From Chryseobacterium gregarium DSM 19109 (GTDB lineage Bacteria > Bacteroidota > Bacteroidia > Flavobacteriales > Weeksellaceae): a stretch of 64,000 nucleotides of DNA. The notes under the pieces were generated by a model. That model made no database searches. It was given only the letters and a program-made list of their open reading frames with translations, and was not told where the DNA came from. The stretch spans positions 1-64,000 of the forward strand of contig NZ_AUMU01000006.1 of the NCBI RefSeq assembly GCF_000430845.1, read 5' to 3'. The position numbers and the translations under genes are program-made. The number at the start of each line of letters is the position of its first letter. The stretch's first letter is position 1. Below are positions 16,566 to 26,191 of the stretch, in pieces.

Positions 16566-17480
16566 ATGAGAAAATTCATATTACTGATCGCTGTATCAAG
16601 TACATTTATCATGTGTAAAAAAGGAGAAGCTACTGCATCCGGACTGGAAGATACTTTAAAATCAGCCGACAGCATTGTTGCTACAGCACCTGAAAAGATC
16701 AGCCAGGCTAATGACCAAGCCAATGCCGCAATGGATTCCGCAAATGTCCGGATCAAAGAGTTTGAAGGCACAAGAAATGAAGTAAAAGACAGGATCGAAA
16801 GCACATCCAAAATGGTAGATTCCTTATCTGAAAAAATTTCATCAGTAAAACTGGAAACAAAAGCCGGGAAGAAAGATTCAGTAAAAAAAGATGAAAAAAT
16901 TGTGGTGAATGTCCCAGCTCCGAAAGTGATCAGGGAAACTAGGATTGTGTATCAAAACAATCCTAAAAAAGAAAACAATAAACTGAATGTTCCTGCAAAC
17001 AAATTAGTAAAGTCCGGAGTTTTGGAGCTCACCGTTGATGATGCTGAAACCGCAAAAGAAATAGTAAAAGAAGAGGTTGCCAAATATGACGGATTGATAA
17101 GAAGTGAAAATATTTCTTTAAATAACAATGATAAGAAAATAGCCTATTTAAAAGTGAAGATCCCGATTCAGAAATTTGATTATCTGATGGATGATCTCAG
17201 TCAGAACCTTGGACAAGTTGAAAATAAAAGCGTTGATATCTCCGGACAGGATTTTGTACAGAATACCATGTGCGAGGTTGATATCACGCTCTACGGAAAA
17301 GACGGGAGCTATGCACAAAGTGACAAGCCTGAAACGTTCGGTGAAAAATCCTTTGCTGCCGTTTCTTCAGGGTGGAACGTCATTACTTCTGTCTTTCTGT
17401 TTATCCTGCCGCTTTGGCCTCTGTTTTTAATTGCAGGAATCGGGTATTATTTTTACAAAAAAAGAAGTAGAATACAATAG
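16566..17480 (+). CDS. DUF4349 domain lipoprotein
   Basis: A 304-residue protein with a lipoprotein signal peptide and the lipobox Cys at residue 17 (FIMC). A helical, Lys/Asp-rich region follows (residues 20-120, likely coiled coil), then a DUF4349 domain (LVKSGVLELTVDDAETAKEIVKEEVAKYDG through YLKVKIPIQKFDYLMDDL), and a C-terminal membrane segment at about 276-298 ending in a basic tail. DUF4349 proteins are widespread envelope proteins without a known activity. Having both a lipid anchor and a transmembrane helix is usual for this family. The gene stands alone between two long AT-rich gaps. Confidence 0.88.
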   Translation: MRKFILLIAVSSTFIMCKKGEATASGLEDTLKSADSIVATAPEKISQANDQANAAMDSANVRIKEFEGTRNEVKDRIESTSKMVDSLSEKISSVKLETKAGKKDSVKKDEKIVVNVPAPKVIRETRIVYQNNPKKENNKLNVPANKLVKSGVLELTVDDAETAKEIVKEEVAKYDGLIRSENISLNNNDKKIAYLKVKIPIQKFDYLMDDLSQNLGQVENKSVDISGQDFVQNTMCEVDITLYGKDGSYAQSDKPETFGEKSFAAVSSGWNVITSVFLFILPLWPLFLIAGIGYYFYKKRSRIQ

Positions 17481-18067
17481 ATGACGACCAAAGTTAATTT
17501 TTTAACTTTATTTTTAATGGTTTTTAACCCATTATAGAAAAACTGTATTTTCCTTTGTGATGATCAGGGAGAAATGTATTGTTTAAGAAGGCTCTTGAGC
17601 CGGTAACATCATGATCTTTATACGAGGACAAAAGAAATCATTATCAATATTAAAAACAATATCCATAACAGGAATAGGAAATAATAAAAATACTTTGATC
17701 ACAAACTTTACGAAAAAAAGTTAAAATATATATACCAATATCTGACTCAATAGTTTGTATATCCCTTGTTAGTAATATTGAATATCAAATAGATTATGTG
17801 TATTATCTTGGTTTTTCATCTTATTCTTTAGAAAAATAAAACTTATCACAGGCTCTGTATTGCTTTTTCTTTAAAAAATAATTTAATTTATAACTGAAGC
17901 AGTATCTTAGTTTGTGTATTTAATTATGATTTCTAAGTTTATGTCTGTGTTTTTTATATATTTGTTAATTGTGAATCTTTGTAGGTAAATTTCATTTATT
18001 TAGGTCTGATTATTCATCATGACAGACTTGATGAAAGGAAGTTGCAGCAAAAAATAAAAACATCAAT
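17481..18067. other. AT-rich gene-free region
   Basis: No coding frame with protein-like composition is visible in these 587 bp. A TATATTTG near 17958-17965 matches the -7 consensus, about 100 nt upstream of the protease ATG, and may be its promoter. No clear terminator for the DUF4349 gene and no conserved RNA were recognised. Confidence 0.4.
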
Positions 18068-20302
18068 ATGAATATTAAAAAACTACTTTATCTGGGGATA
18101 TTTATCTTATCCTTTTCTTTAGGCAAAGCGCAGGATTTTTTTACGGTGATCAGTGAAAGATCTATTAAGGCAGAGCCCGGAAACAGAACCGTTCGGCCCG
18201 AAAAGTTCCTTACCTATACTTTGGATGTGGCCGGAATGAAAAACTATTTTAGCTCAGTTCCTGAATTGAAGGATAATGATCCTAAAGATAAAGCGCCCAT
18301 TATTGTGCTGCCTATGCCTGATGGAACGAAGGCTAAATTCAGAATCTGGAAATCTTCGGTAATGGCTCCGGAACTAGCTCAGCAATTTCCCCAGCTGGTT
18401 ACCTTTACAGGACAGGGAATTGATGATCGGTATGCCACTCTAAAACTGGATTTTACGGAATTGGGTTTTCATGCCCAGATAAAATCGGTTGTAACGGGTG
18501 ATTTATATATTGATCCGTATGTGAAAAATGCCATTGATAACTATATTATTTATAAGAAAACTGATTTAATTAATAAAAACCCTAGAGTCTGCGGAACGAA
18601 GGATGACGAGTCCGGATCGGAAAAAAAAAGCGTTCAAAAAACCGTCACTCCAAGCGTAGGTACCCAAATTAGGATTTTCCGCTTTGTTGTAGCCTGTACA
18701 GGCGAATATGCGCAGGCTGCTACGGGATTGGCTTCTCCTTCCGTTGCCCAAACCCTGTCAGCTATTGTTACCTCTGTAAACAGGGTCAATGGAGTATATG
18801 AACAAGAAGTAGCAGTAAGGCTTGTATTGGTTGCCAATGAAGCTTCCGTTATTTTTACAAATCCTGCTACAGATCCTTTTAACGGGAATGACGATGCAAA
18901 CACCTTAATTGACGAAAGCCAGGACCAGATTGATGCAATCATCGGAACGGTTAATTATGATATAGGCCATACGTTCAGTACCGGCGGCGGCGGATTGGCT
19001 GGATTGGGCGTTATATGTAACAACTCGGGCAAAGCCAGCGGTATTACCGGCTCGCCAAACCCTGTCGGTGATCCTTATGATATTGATTATGTGGCACATG
19101 AAGTAGGGCATCAGTTTGGAGGTCCACATACTTTTAATGCGACGACAGTCAATTGCGGCGGCGGAAACCGTAGTGCCAATAATGCTGTAGAGCCCGGAAG
19201 CGGAATCACCATTATGGCTTACGCAGGAATCTGCGGCAATACAAATAATTTGGCTTCCAACAGTATTGCTATTTTCCATACCCGTTCATTTCAATCGATT
19301 ACAGCAAAAGTTCAGTCGACAAGCTGCCAGGTGACAACGCCTGTTTCCAATACCGTTCCGGTTGTAAATGCGGGAAATAACTTTACGATCCCTAAAAGCA
19401 CGCCGTTTAGATTAACAGGTACTGCAACAGATGCTGAAAACAGCGGATTGACTTACTGCTGGGAACAAAACGACACTGGTCCCGCAGGAAACTGGAATGC
19501 CCCGACCGGAAATGCTCCTCTGTTCAGATCATTTTTACCCGTAACCGTTCCTTACAGATATTTCCCGAAAATTACAGATGTGATCAATAACACAGTAACC
19601 AAAGGAGAAATTTTGCCATCATACGGAAGGACTATGGAATTCAGGTTGACAGTGAGGGATAATAATGCGGGTTGTGCAGGTGTTGCCAACGATGACGCAT
19701 CGGTTACGGTTGACGGTAATTCAGGGCCGTTCACAGTAACGGCGCCTACTACAGCCGTAAACTGGACAGGAAATACCACTCAGACGATAACATGGAATGT
19801 TGCGAATACCACCACTGCTCCTGTTAACTGTGCCAACGTAAGTATTTTACTGTCTACGGATGGAGGTCTTACCTATCCGATTACTATCATTGCGTCCACT
19901 CCAAATGATGGTTCTGAATCGATTACCATTCCAAGTGTGGGGACAACGCAAGCCAGGATTATGGTGGCAGGGGTAGGAAATGTATTTTATAACATCAATC
20001 CTGTTAATTTTACCATTACCCAGGTATTGGCGGTTGATGAAGCAAATGGTAATAAAGATGTATTTGTTATATATCCTAATCCAAGCAAGGGACTTTTAAA
20101 TATCAGATTCGGTAGACAAAATGATAGCTATGATGTTGCTGTCCATGATGTCAGCGGAAGATTGGTATTTAATAAAACGAATAATAAACTGGACCATGAT
20201 AAAGTGGGTACGTTTAATTTAACGCACTTAATTAAAGGAGATTATCTGGTTACCGTTAAATCGAAGGATATAACTAAATCAATTAAATGGATTAAGGAAT
20301 AA
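18068..20302 (+). CDS. Secreted reprolysin-like metalloprotease with T9SS sorting domain
   Basis: A 744-residue secreted protease. A signal peptide ends near residue 20 (GKAQ). A propeptide region to about 200 precedes a metzincin catalytic domain with the zinc motif HEVGHQFGGPH (His344, Glu345, His348, His354) and a downstream Met-turn candidate IMAYAG. Residues about 435-670 are beta-sandwich-like repeats, and the last 75 residues (YPNPSKG to SIKWIKE) are a T9SS type A sorting domain, so the product crosses the outer membrane by the type IX system. The likely role is extracellular protein degradation. A bidirectional terminator separates it from prfC. Alternative subfamily labels (M12B-like) are possible. 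Confidence 0.92.
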   Translation: MNIKKLLYLGIFILSFSLGKAQDFFTVISERSIKAEPGNRTVRPEKFLTYTLDVAGMKNYFSSVPELKDNDPKDKAPIIVLPMPDGTKAKFRIWKSSVMAPELAQQFPQLVTFTGQGIDDRYATLKLDFTELGFHAQIKSVVTGDLYIDPYVKNAIDNYIIYKKTDLINKNPRVCGTKDDESGSEKKSVQKTVTPSVGTQIRIFRFVVACTGEYAQAATGLASPSVAQTLSAIVTSVNRVNGVYEQEVAVRLVLVANEASVIFTNPATDPFNGNDDANTLIDESQDQIDAIIGTVNYDIGHTFSTGGGGLAGLGVICNNSGKASGITGSPNPVGDPYDIDYVAHEVGHQFGGPHTFNATTVNCGGGNRSANNAVEPGSGITIMAYAGICGNTNNLASNSIAIFHTRSFQSITAKVQSTSCQVTTPVSNTVPVVNAGNNFTIPKSTPFRLTGTATDAENSGLTYCWEQNDTGPAGNWNAPTGNAPLFRSFLPVTVPYRYFPKITDVINNTVTKGEILPSYGRTMEFRLTVRDNNAGCAGVANDDASVTVDGNSGPFTVTAPTTAVNWTGNTTQTITWNVANTTTAPVNCANVSILLSTDGGLTYPITIIASTPNDGSESITIPSVGTTQARIMVAGVGNVFYNINPVNFTITQVLAVDEANGNKDVFVIYPNPSKGLLNIRFGRQNDSYDVAVHDVSGRLVFNKTNNKLDHDKVGTFNLTHLIKGDYLVTVKSKDITKSIKWIKE

Positions 20303-20330
20303 AAAACCGACAATCAGATAATTGCATAAT

Positions 20331-20363
20331 AAAAGAGACCGTTTATATTGAACGGTCTCTTTT
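20331..20363. terminator. Bidirectional terminator between the protease and prfC
   Basis: AAAAGAGACCGTT at 20331-20343 pairs with AACGGTCTCTTTT at 20351-20363, giving A- and T-tracts on both strands. It lies between convergent genes and should stop both transcripts. Confidence 0.85.
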
Positions 20364-20367
20364 ATTA

Positions 20368-21975
20368 TTAAATCAAATCCTGATTTTGTTTAAATTCACT
20401 GATGAAATGCAGCTTCACATTCGGGAATTTTTCCTGGGTCATGTGAATCGTAAAAGACGAATCTGCCAGGAATACCAGTTGGTTGTATTTGTCTCTGGCC
20501 AGGAACCGCTGCTTCAATCTGGCAAACTCTTTAAATTCCTCTGATTTCTCGTCCGCTTCTATCCAGCAGGCTTTATGCATTGAAAGTGGCTCATATGTGC
20601 ATTTTGCACCGTATTCATGCTCCAGGCGGTACTGGATTACCTCATACTGAAGCGCCCCCACCGTTCCGATAATTTTTCTGTTGTTCATTTCAAGCGTAAA
20701 CAATTGCGCAACCCCTTCGTCCATCAGCTGGTCGATTCCTTTGGCCAGTTGTTTTGCTTTCAGCGGATCATTGTTGTTGATATACCTGAAATGTTCAGGA
20801 GAAAAGCTCGGCACTCCTTTAAAGCTCAGCTTTTCACCGCCCGTCAGCGTATCACCGATCCTGAAACTTCCCGTGTCATGAAGGCCTACGATATCCCCCG
20901 GGAAACTTTCGTCCACCACTTCCTTTTTATCCGCGAAGAATGCGTTCGGCGAAGAAAACTTCATTTTCTTGCCCTCTCTTACCAAAAGGTAATTTTCATT
21001 TCTCCTGAAGGTTCCGGAAACAATTTTCACGAAAGCCAGGCGGTCCCTGTGTTTAGGATCCATATTCGCATGGATTTTGAAAACAAAACCTGTAAAGGCA
21101 TTCTCTTCAGGTTTTACCACGCGGGTAGCGCTTTCTTTCGGCTGAGGCATCGGAGCAATATCGATAAATGCATCCAGCAATTCACGCACCCCGAAATTAT
21201 TCAGGGCAGAACCGAAGAAAACCGGCTGAAGATCACCTTTCATATAATCTTCACGGTTGAATTCAGGGTAAACCGACTGTACCAGGTCCAGTTCTTCCCT
21301 TAATGTACCGGCTGCTTTTTCACCGATCACTTCATCAATCGAAGGGTCGTTAATATCATCAAACTTAATCGCTTCTCCGACTTTCTGTTTTTTTTCTTCT
21401 AAAAATAACTGGATATTGTCTTCCCAGATATTATAAATCCCCTGGAAATCACTTCCCATCCCGATAGGCAGGGAAAGCGGACAAACGGTTAATCCTAATT
21501 TCTGTTCAACTTCATCCAGGAGATCGAAGGCATCCTTACCTTCACGGTCCAGCTTATTGATAAAAACCAGCATCGGGATATTTCTCATCCTGCATACCTG
21601 AACCAGTTTTTCCGTCTGTTCCTCAACCCCTTTTGCCACATCGATCACTACGATTACCGAATCAACAGCGGTTAACGTACGGTAAGTATCTTCTGCGAAA
21701 TCTTTGTGTCCCGGAGTATCCAGGATGTTGATTTTGTGGCCTTTGTATTCAAAAGCCAGCACGGAAGTTGCTACGGAAATCCCTCTCTGTCTTTCAATTT
21801 CCATGAAATCGGAGGTGGCTCCTTTTTTTATTTTATTGGATTTTACCGCACCTGCTTCCTGAATTGCACCTCCGAAAAGCAGCAGCTTTTCTGTAAGGGT
21901 GGTTTTCCCGGCATCGGGGTGAGAGATAATCCCGAAAGTTTTTCTTTTCTCTATTTCTTTGATTAAGTCTGACAT
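20368..21975 (-). CDS. prfC: Peptide chain release factor 3
   Basis: A 535-residue translational GTPase of full family length. The G1 motif SHPDAGKTT is at about residues 18-26, with RQRGISVATSV (G2), DTPGHKDF (G3) and NKLD (G4). RF3 uses GTP to recycle RF1 and RF2 from the ribosome after peptide release. The C-terminal part (GTVGALQYEVIQYRL) fits the RF3 domain III and rules out EF-G, which would be longer. It is transcribed alone. Confidence 0.97.
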   Translation of the reverse strand: MSDLIKEIEKRKTFGIISHPDAGKTTLTEKLLLFGGAIQEAGAVKSNKIKKGATSDFMEIERQRGISVATSVLAFEYKGHKINILDTPGHKDFAEDTYRTLTAVDSVIVVIDVAKGVEEQTEKLVQVCRMRNIPMLVFINKLDREGKDAFDLLDEVEQKLGLTVCPLSLPIGMGSDFQGIYNIWEDNIQLFLEEKKQKVGEAIKFDDINDPSIDEVIGEKAAGTLREELDLVQSVYPEFNREDYMKGDLQPVFFGSALNNFGVRELLDAFIDIAPMPQPKESATRVVKPEENAFTGFVFKIHANMDPKHRDRLAFVKIVSGTFRRNENYLLVREGKKMKFSSPNAFFADKKEVVDESFPGDIVGLHDTGSFRIGDTLTGGEKLSFKGVPSFSPEHFRYINNNDPLKAKQLAKGIDQLMDEGVAQLFTLEMNNRKIIGTVGALQYEVIQYRLEHEYGAKCTYEPLSMHKACWIEADEKSEEFKEFARLKQRFLARDKYNQLVFLADSSFTIHMTQEKFPNVKLHFISEFKQNQDLI

Positions 21976-22171
21976 ATCCTGTTTTGAACTTGCAAAAATC
22001 GTGATTTTTAATGGAAATTAAAAATCAAATTACCAGGAATGGAATTTCAGCTTCATCTTAAGTGTTTAAATACCATCTGTTCATGAGAAAGTTTAAACAT
22101 TCGGCGATGACTTATTTACGGTCAGTCATTCAAAATACTTATCTTTGTTAGCATAATTTTAACTGGAAATA

Positions 22172-23002
22172 ATGGAAAACAGCAGATATCCCAAGTTTAC
22201 GTTTACATGGATCGGAGGTGTCGTTCTGTTGGCAGGACTGTTCGCCGGCACAATGGTTACATCATTTTTCAACGTTTTCTGGATGTTTACTTTCAAGGAG
22301 AACCTTCAATACAAGGATTGGTTCCTGATGGTTTCCAATGCAGCCGGATTTCTTACAGCGATCGCATTCTTTGATTTTTTTATTGTAAGAAGAACGACAG
22401 GGAAAAAGCTTAATTTCAATTTCTCCCCGACCAATTTTTATACCTATCTTTTGATTTTCCCCATGATGGCCGGTATGATGTTCATTGCTGAATTTATTGC
22501 GGCTCAGATTCCTACAACAGGGCCTTTTTTCGGGAAATATTATGAATTTTTCTCACAGCTGATGGAGCAGCTCACTGATAATACGGTAGTGATGATCATT
22601 ACGGCAGTAATCTGTGCCCCGATCTTTGAGGAAATTATTTTCAGGGGAATTATTCAGAAAGGCCTTATCAATAAAGGCATGGAGCCGTGGAAAGCCATTG
22701 TTATAGCCTCTGTTATCTTCGGGCTGGTTCACGCAAATCCCTGGCAGTTTGTCGGGGCGGTTTTATTGGGCTGTGTTTTAGGGCTGGTGTATGAGAAAAC
22801 CAAATCCCTGCTGTTGCCCATGCTGCTTCACGGTTTTAATAATTTATGTTCAACCTTATTGATTACCTATACCCAAAATGAAAGCTTTGCAGAAGCGTTT
22901 CAAGTTTCAGAATGGATAATACTGGTCGTGGGAATAGTGGTTTTTTCGCTGTTTTGCTATCTGTTTACGGTAAAAAATAAAGTGCATTATAAGGAGATGT
23001 AG
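22172..23002 (+). CDS. CPBP family intramembrane glutamic endopeptidase
   Basis: A 276-residue protein with about eight hydrophobic segments. The catalytic EExxxR motif appears in FEEIIFRG (Glu153, Glu154, Arg158), the first His motif in FGLVHANPWQF (His187), and the last in LLHGFNN near 229-235. These are the signature of the CAAX/Abi (CPBP) protease family, which cleaves membrane substrates; bacterial targets are mostly unknown. It precedes rdgB by 40 bp and is probably in one transcription unit with rdgB, rnz and the TIGR02757 gene. Confidence 0.92.
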   Translation: MENSRYPKFTFTWIGGVVLLAGLFAGTMVTSFFNVFWMFTFKENLQYKDWFLMVSNAAGFLTAIAFFDFFIVRRTTGKKLNFNFSPTNFYTYLLIFPMMAGMMFIAEFIAAQIPTTGPFFGKYYEFFSQLMEQLTDNTVVMIITAVICAPIFEEIIFRGIIQKGLINKGMEPWKAIVIASVIFGLVHANPWQFVGAVLLGCVLGLVYEKTKSLLLPMLLHGFNNLCSTLLITYTQNESFAEAFQVSEWIILVVGIVVFSLFCYLFTVKNKVHYKEM

Positions 23003-23042
23003 AATCAGGGACTTTTGAGACCTGTTAAATAAAAATTTAAAA

Positions 23043-23630
23043 ATGAAAACGGATATGGAATTATTGGTAGCCACACACAACATCCATAAAAAGGAAGAAA
23101 TCCAGCAGATTCTGGGAGATCATTTTATAGTAAAGAGCCTTACCGATTATAATATTCATGAAGAAATTATAGAGGACGGAGATTCCTTTTATGCCAATGC
23201 TTTGATCAAAGCGAAATATTGTTTTGAAAAAACCGGTATTCCGAGTCTTGGGGACGACAGCGGTTTGGCAGTTAAATCTTTAGACGGGCGACCCGGTATT
23301 TTTTCTGCACGGTATGCCGGCGATCATGATTTTGCAAAGAACATTGAAAAAGTACTGAGCGAAATGAAGGATGTGGAAAACCGAAAGGCTTATTTTATTA
23401 CCGTATTGTGCTACTATGATGAAAACGGGCCTCAATATTTTGAAGGAAGGGTTCACGGGAACATATTGACTGAAAATAAAGGGTTCAAAGGTTTCGGCTA
23501 CGATCCTGTTTTTGTTCCTGAAGGATATGAAATGACTTTTGCAGAAATGAACCCTGAGGATAAAAATAAAATCAGCCACAGAAAACAGGCTCTGGATCTT
23601 TTCCTGGATTTTTTGAAAATAAAAGATTAG
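23043..23630 (+). CDS. rdgB: XTP/dITP pyrophosphatase (RdgB/HAM1)
   Basis: A 195-residue cytoplasmic enzyme that hydrolyses dITP, XTP and ITP to monophosphates and keeps them out of DNA and RNA. The family signatures are all present: LLVATHNIHKKEEIQ at the start, SLGDDSGLAVKSLDGRPG, GFGYDPVFVPEG and KNKISHRKQAL. Many homologs start at MELLVATHN, so the ATG at 23055 is an alternative to the one used here; four extra residues make no functional difference. It follows the CPBP protease by 40 bp. Confidence 0.95.
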   Translation: MKTDMELLVATHNIHKKEEIQQILGDHFIVKSLTDYNIHEEIIEDGDSFYANALIKAKYCFEKTGIPSLGDDSGLAVKSLDGRPGIFSARYAGDHDFAKNIEKVLSEMKDVENRKAYFITVLCYYDENGPQYFEGRVHGNILTENKGFKGFGYDPVFVPEGYEMTFAEMNPEDKNKISHRKQALDLFLDFLKIKD

Positions 23631-23752
23631 GAAACCGCAAAGTGGCAGAAAATTTGGATTAAGGTACTTTCAAACCGGATAAAAGTATAAGAAGGCCTTG
23701 CATTCAAGTTCAGATTTTCTGTCGTACATTTGTCTTTATAACAAACCTTGAT

Positions 23753-24667
23753 TTGAGTACTTACTTAACGATATTAGGCTTTAATTCAGCGATTCCCACC
23801 ATTAATTCTTCTCCTACCGCACAGTTTCTGGAAATGGAAGAAAGATCCTTTCTGATTGATTGCGGAGAGGGTACGCAGGTTCAGCTGAGAAAAGCAAAAG
23901 CAAAATTTTCCAGGATCAATCATATTTTTATTTCGCACCTTCACGGGGATCACTGTTTCGGTTTGCCGGGACTGATCGCTTCTTTCAGATTGCTCGGAAG
24001 GGATAATCCGCTTCATGTGTATGGCCCGAAAGGCATTAAAAAAATGCTAGAAACTATTTTTACCATTACGGAAACCCACCGCGGTTTTGAAGTGGTGTAT
24101 CATGAGTTGGATAAAAAGGAGTCCGAAAAAATCTACGAAGACAACAGGGTAGAGGTTTATACCATTCCTCTAGACCACAGGATTTACTGCAACGGATATC
24201 TGTTTAAGGAAAAACCTAAAGACAGGCATTTGAATATGAATGAAATTGCCAAATACGATGAGATAGAAACCTGTGATTACCACAATATTAAAGCGGGAAA
24301 AGATTTTGTTTTGAGTGATGGCTATGTTCTTAAAAATGAAATTCTTACCACTGAGCCGGCCGCTCCCGTTTCTTATGCATTCTGCAGTGATACGAGATAT
24401 CTGGAAAGTGTCATTCCCATTATTAAAAATGCAACCGTACTTTACCATGAGTCCACGTTTTTACATGACCTGAAGGAAATGGCGGATTACACCGGACACA
24501 CCACAGCTTTAGAGGCAGCTGCCATTGCCCAAAAAGCTCAGGTCGGAAAACTTATTCTGGGGCATTTTTCCAACAGGTATGCAGATTTAACGGTATTTAC
24601 GGATGAAGCCAGAACCGTTTTCCCTAATACTTTTTTACCGAAGGCGTTAGAAGGTGTGAAAATTTAA
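23753..24667 (+). CDS. rnz: Ribonuclease Z (tRNA 3' endonuclease)
   Basis: A 304-residue metallo-beta-lactamase-fold enzyme that trims the 3' trailer of tRNA precursors. The zinc-binding HLHGDH motif (His62, His64, Asp66, His67) is followed by later His residues in YHESTF and LGHFSNRY. The start is TTG at 23753: MSTYLTILGFNSAIPT matches the normal N-terminus, and a stop lies in frame just upstream with no ATG between, so TTG is well supported. The TIGR02757 gene begins 2 bp after its stop, which suggests translational coupling. Confidence 0.95.
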   Translation: MSTYLTILGFNSAIPTINSSPTAQFLEMEERSFLIDCGEGTQVQLRKAKAKFSRINHIFISHLHGDHCFGLPGLIASFRLLGRDNPLHVYGPKGIKKMLETIFTITETHRGFEVVYHELDKKESEKIYEDNRVEVYTIPLDHRIYCNGYLFKEKPKDRHLNMNEIAKYDEIETCDYHNIKAGKDFVLSDGYVLKNEILTTEPAAPVSYAFCSDTRYLESVIPIIKNATVLYHESTFLHDLKEMADYTGHTTALEAAAIAQKAQVGKLILGHFSNRYADLTVFTDEARTVFPNTFLPKALEGVKI

Positions 24668-24669
24668 AA

Positions 24670-25443
24670 ATGATGTTGAAGTTTGAAGAATTAAAAATAT
24701 TCTTGGATGAAAAGGCCAATCAGTACAACCGTCCTGATTTCATTGAAAACGACCCGATCCAGATTCCGCACCGCTTTTCCCTGAAGCAGGATATTGAAAT
24801 TGCAGGTTTTCTGGCAGCGACCATTTCGTGGGGCAACCGGAAAGCCATCATTAAATCGGCTGAAAAGATGCTTGAGGTTATGGGGAATTCTCCGTATGAC
24901 TTTGTCATGAATTATTCTGAAAAAGATTTGCAGGAAATTCAGGGGAAGAGCATCCACAGGACTTTTAACGGTGAAGATTTTATTTATTTTATAAAGCAGT
25001 TCAATAAAATATATAAAGAAAATGAAAGCCTGGAAAATTTATTCACAGTAAATGATCCTGAAACCAATTTCCATCATGCCATCGAAAGGTTCAGGAGCCG
25101 GTTTTTAGGTACTGAAAAACATCGGAGCCATAAGCATGTAAGCTCACCGTATAAAAATTCTTCCACCAAAAGAATCATCATGTTTCTCCGATGGATGGTA
25201 CGTAATGACAGGCGCGGGGTAGATTTCGGCCTCTGGGAAAATATAGACCCGAAGCATCTTTCCATTCCGCTGGATGTGCATACGGGAAATATTTCGAGGA
25301 AACTGGGCCTGATTTCCAGAACACAAAATGACTGGAAGACCGTAGAAGAACTGGATCTGGTGATCAGGAAACTGGATAAAGCAGATCCTGCAAAATATGA
25401 TTTTGCCCTGTTCGGCTTAGGCGTAACAAAAGAAATAGTATAA
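24670..25443 (+). CDS. TIGR02757 family protein (DUF2400)
   Basis: A 257-residue soluble protein. The N-terminal part (DPIQIPHRFSLKQDIEIAGFLAATISWGNRKAII) and the later RWMVRNDRRGVDFGLW and PLDVHTGNISRKLGL segments are characteristic of TIGR02757, a Bacteroidota-wide family of unknown function with a helical fold that I recall being likened to HhH-GPD DNA glycosylases. It lacks a motif from which I could name an enzymatic activity. It is coupled to rnz and followed 13 bp later by the coiled-coil membrane protein. Confidence 0.87.
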   Translation: MMLKFEELKIFLDEKANQYNRPDFIENDPIQIPHRFSLKQDIEIAGFLAATISWGNRKAIIKSAEKMLEVMGNSPYDFVMNYSEKDLQEIQGKSIHRTFNGEDFIYFIKQFNKIYKENESLENLFTVNDPETNFHHAIERFRSRFLGTEKHRSHKHVSSPYKNSSTKRIIMFLRWMVRNDRRGVDFGLWENIDPKHLSIPLDVHTGNISRKLGLISRTQNDWKTVEELDLVIRKLDKADPAKYDFALFGLGVTKEIV

Positions 25444-25456
25444 AATAAAAACACCA

Positions 25457-25987
25457 ATGAAAAAACAGGAAGATAAAATAGAGACTTTAGAAAAAATAGC
25501 CAATGGAATTACCTGGTGGATTGGCTCTATCCCGTCATTAATCGCCCATACCCTGTTTTTTATCATTTCGTTTTTACTGCCTCTGCTTCATCTTGTCGAA
25601 TTTGATAAAATGCTGCTGATCCTTACCACAGTCGTTTCTCTTGAGGCTATTTACCTTGCTATTTTCATCCAGATGTCCGTAAATAAAAGCCACGAAAAAA
25701 TTGAAGATATCCAGGAGGATATTGAAGACATTCAGGAAGATATCGAAGAGATCAGTGAAGACATTGAGGAAATCAGTGAAGATATTGAAGAAATCACCGA
25801 GGATATTGAAGATATCCAGGAGGATATCGAAGAAATCAATGAAGAGGAAGATGATGAAGACCACAGCGAGAGAGCAAAAAATGTGATGCTTAAAAGTAAT
25901 GTGAGCTCCAATAAAAATGAAATAAAGGCTTTAAAAGATAAAATTGAAGAACTTCAGAATAAAATTGAGGAGCTTAAAAGCGAATGA
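25457..25987 (+). CDS. DUF1003-like membrane protein with perfect heptad coiled coil
   Basis: A 176-residue protein. Residues 18-75 hold two hydrophobic segments with a layout like DUF1003 proteins (GSIPSLIAHTLFF, then SLEAIYLAIFIQM). Residues 80-129 consist of seven nearly identical 7-residue units of the form IEEISED/IEDIQED, a textbook heptad with Ile at the a and d positions and acids elsewhere. After a DDEDH stretch, a second, less regular coil (KALKDKIEELQNKIEELK) ends the protein. It is expected at the inner membrane with the coil in the cytoplasm, where it may oligomerise. The function is unknown. Confidence 0.8.
   Translation: MKKQEDKIETLEKIANGITWWIGSIPSLIAHTLFFIISFLLPLLHLVEFDKMLLILTTVVSLEAIYLAIFIQMSVNKSHEKIEDIQEDIEDIQEDIEEISEDIEEISEDIEEITEDIEDIQEDIEEINEEEDDEDHSERAKNVMLKSNVSSNKNEIKALKDKIEELQNKIEELKSE
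25693..25845 (+). repeat. In-frame 21-bp tandem repeat coding for the heptad coil
   Basis: About seven consecutive units built on GAAGATATTGAAGAAATC-type sequence encode the acidic heptads of the neighbouring protein. Small differences between units (CAG, AGT, ACC codons) show it is not a very recent expansion. Confidence 0.7.
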
Positions 25988-26167
25988 TGATGAAATGGTC
26001 TTGTTATCTTACCTGAATTAATAAATAATTCACAAATGGAGTTGTTTTTTTATTTAGTCTTTTTCCTTTAGCCAGATATATTATCTGTTATTCGTAAATA
26101 TTCAGAATAAATGAAATTTTTCATATGAATATCCGTCATTTTTATTTAATTCTAATCTAGAATTTAG

Positions 26168-26175
26168 TATTTTTG
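26168..26175 (+). promoter_or_regulatory. -7 box of the first choice-of-anchor L gene
   Basis: TATTTTTG fits TANNTTTG, 17 nt before the ATG at 26192. The second paralog has an identical box at 28700-28707 and the third a TAAATTTG at 32407-32414, each at nearly the same distance from its ATG. No clear -33 TTG is seen. Confidence 0.5.
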
Positions 26176-26191
26176 GACAAACAATAAAAAA

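Noticed and set aside
18566..19279. Long minus-strand frames inside the reprolysin-like protease gene
   Set aside because: Antisense shadows of a gene with clear signal peptide, zinc site and sorting domain.
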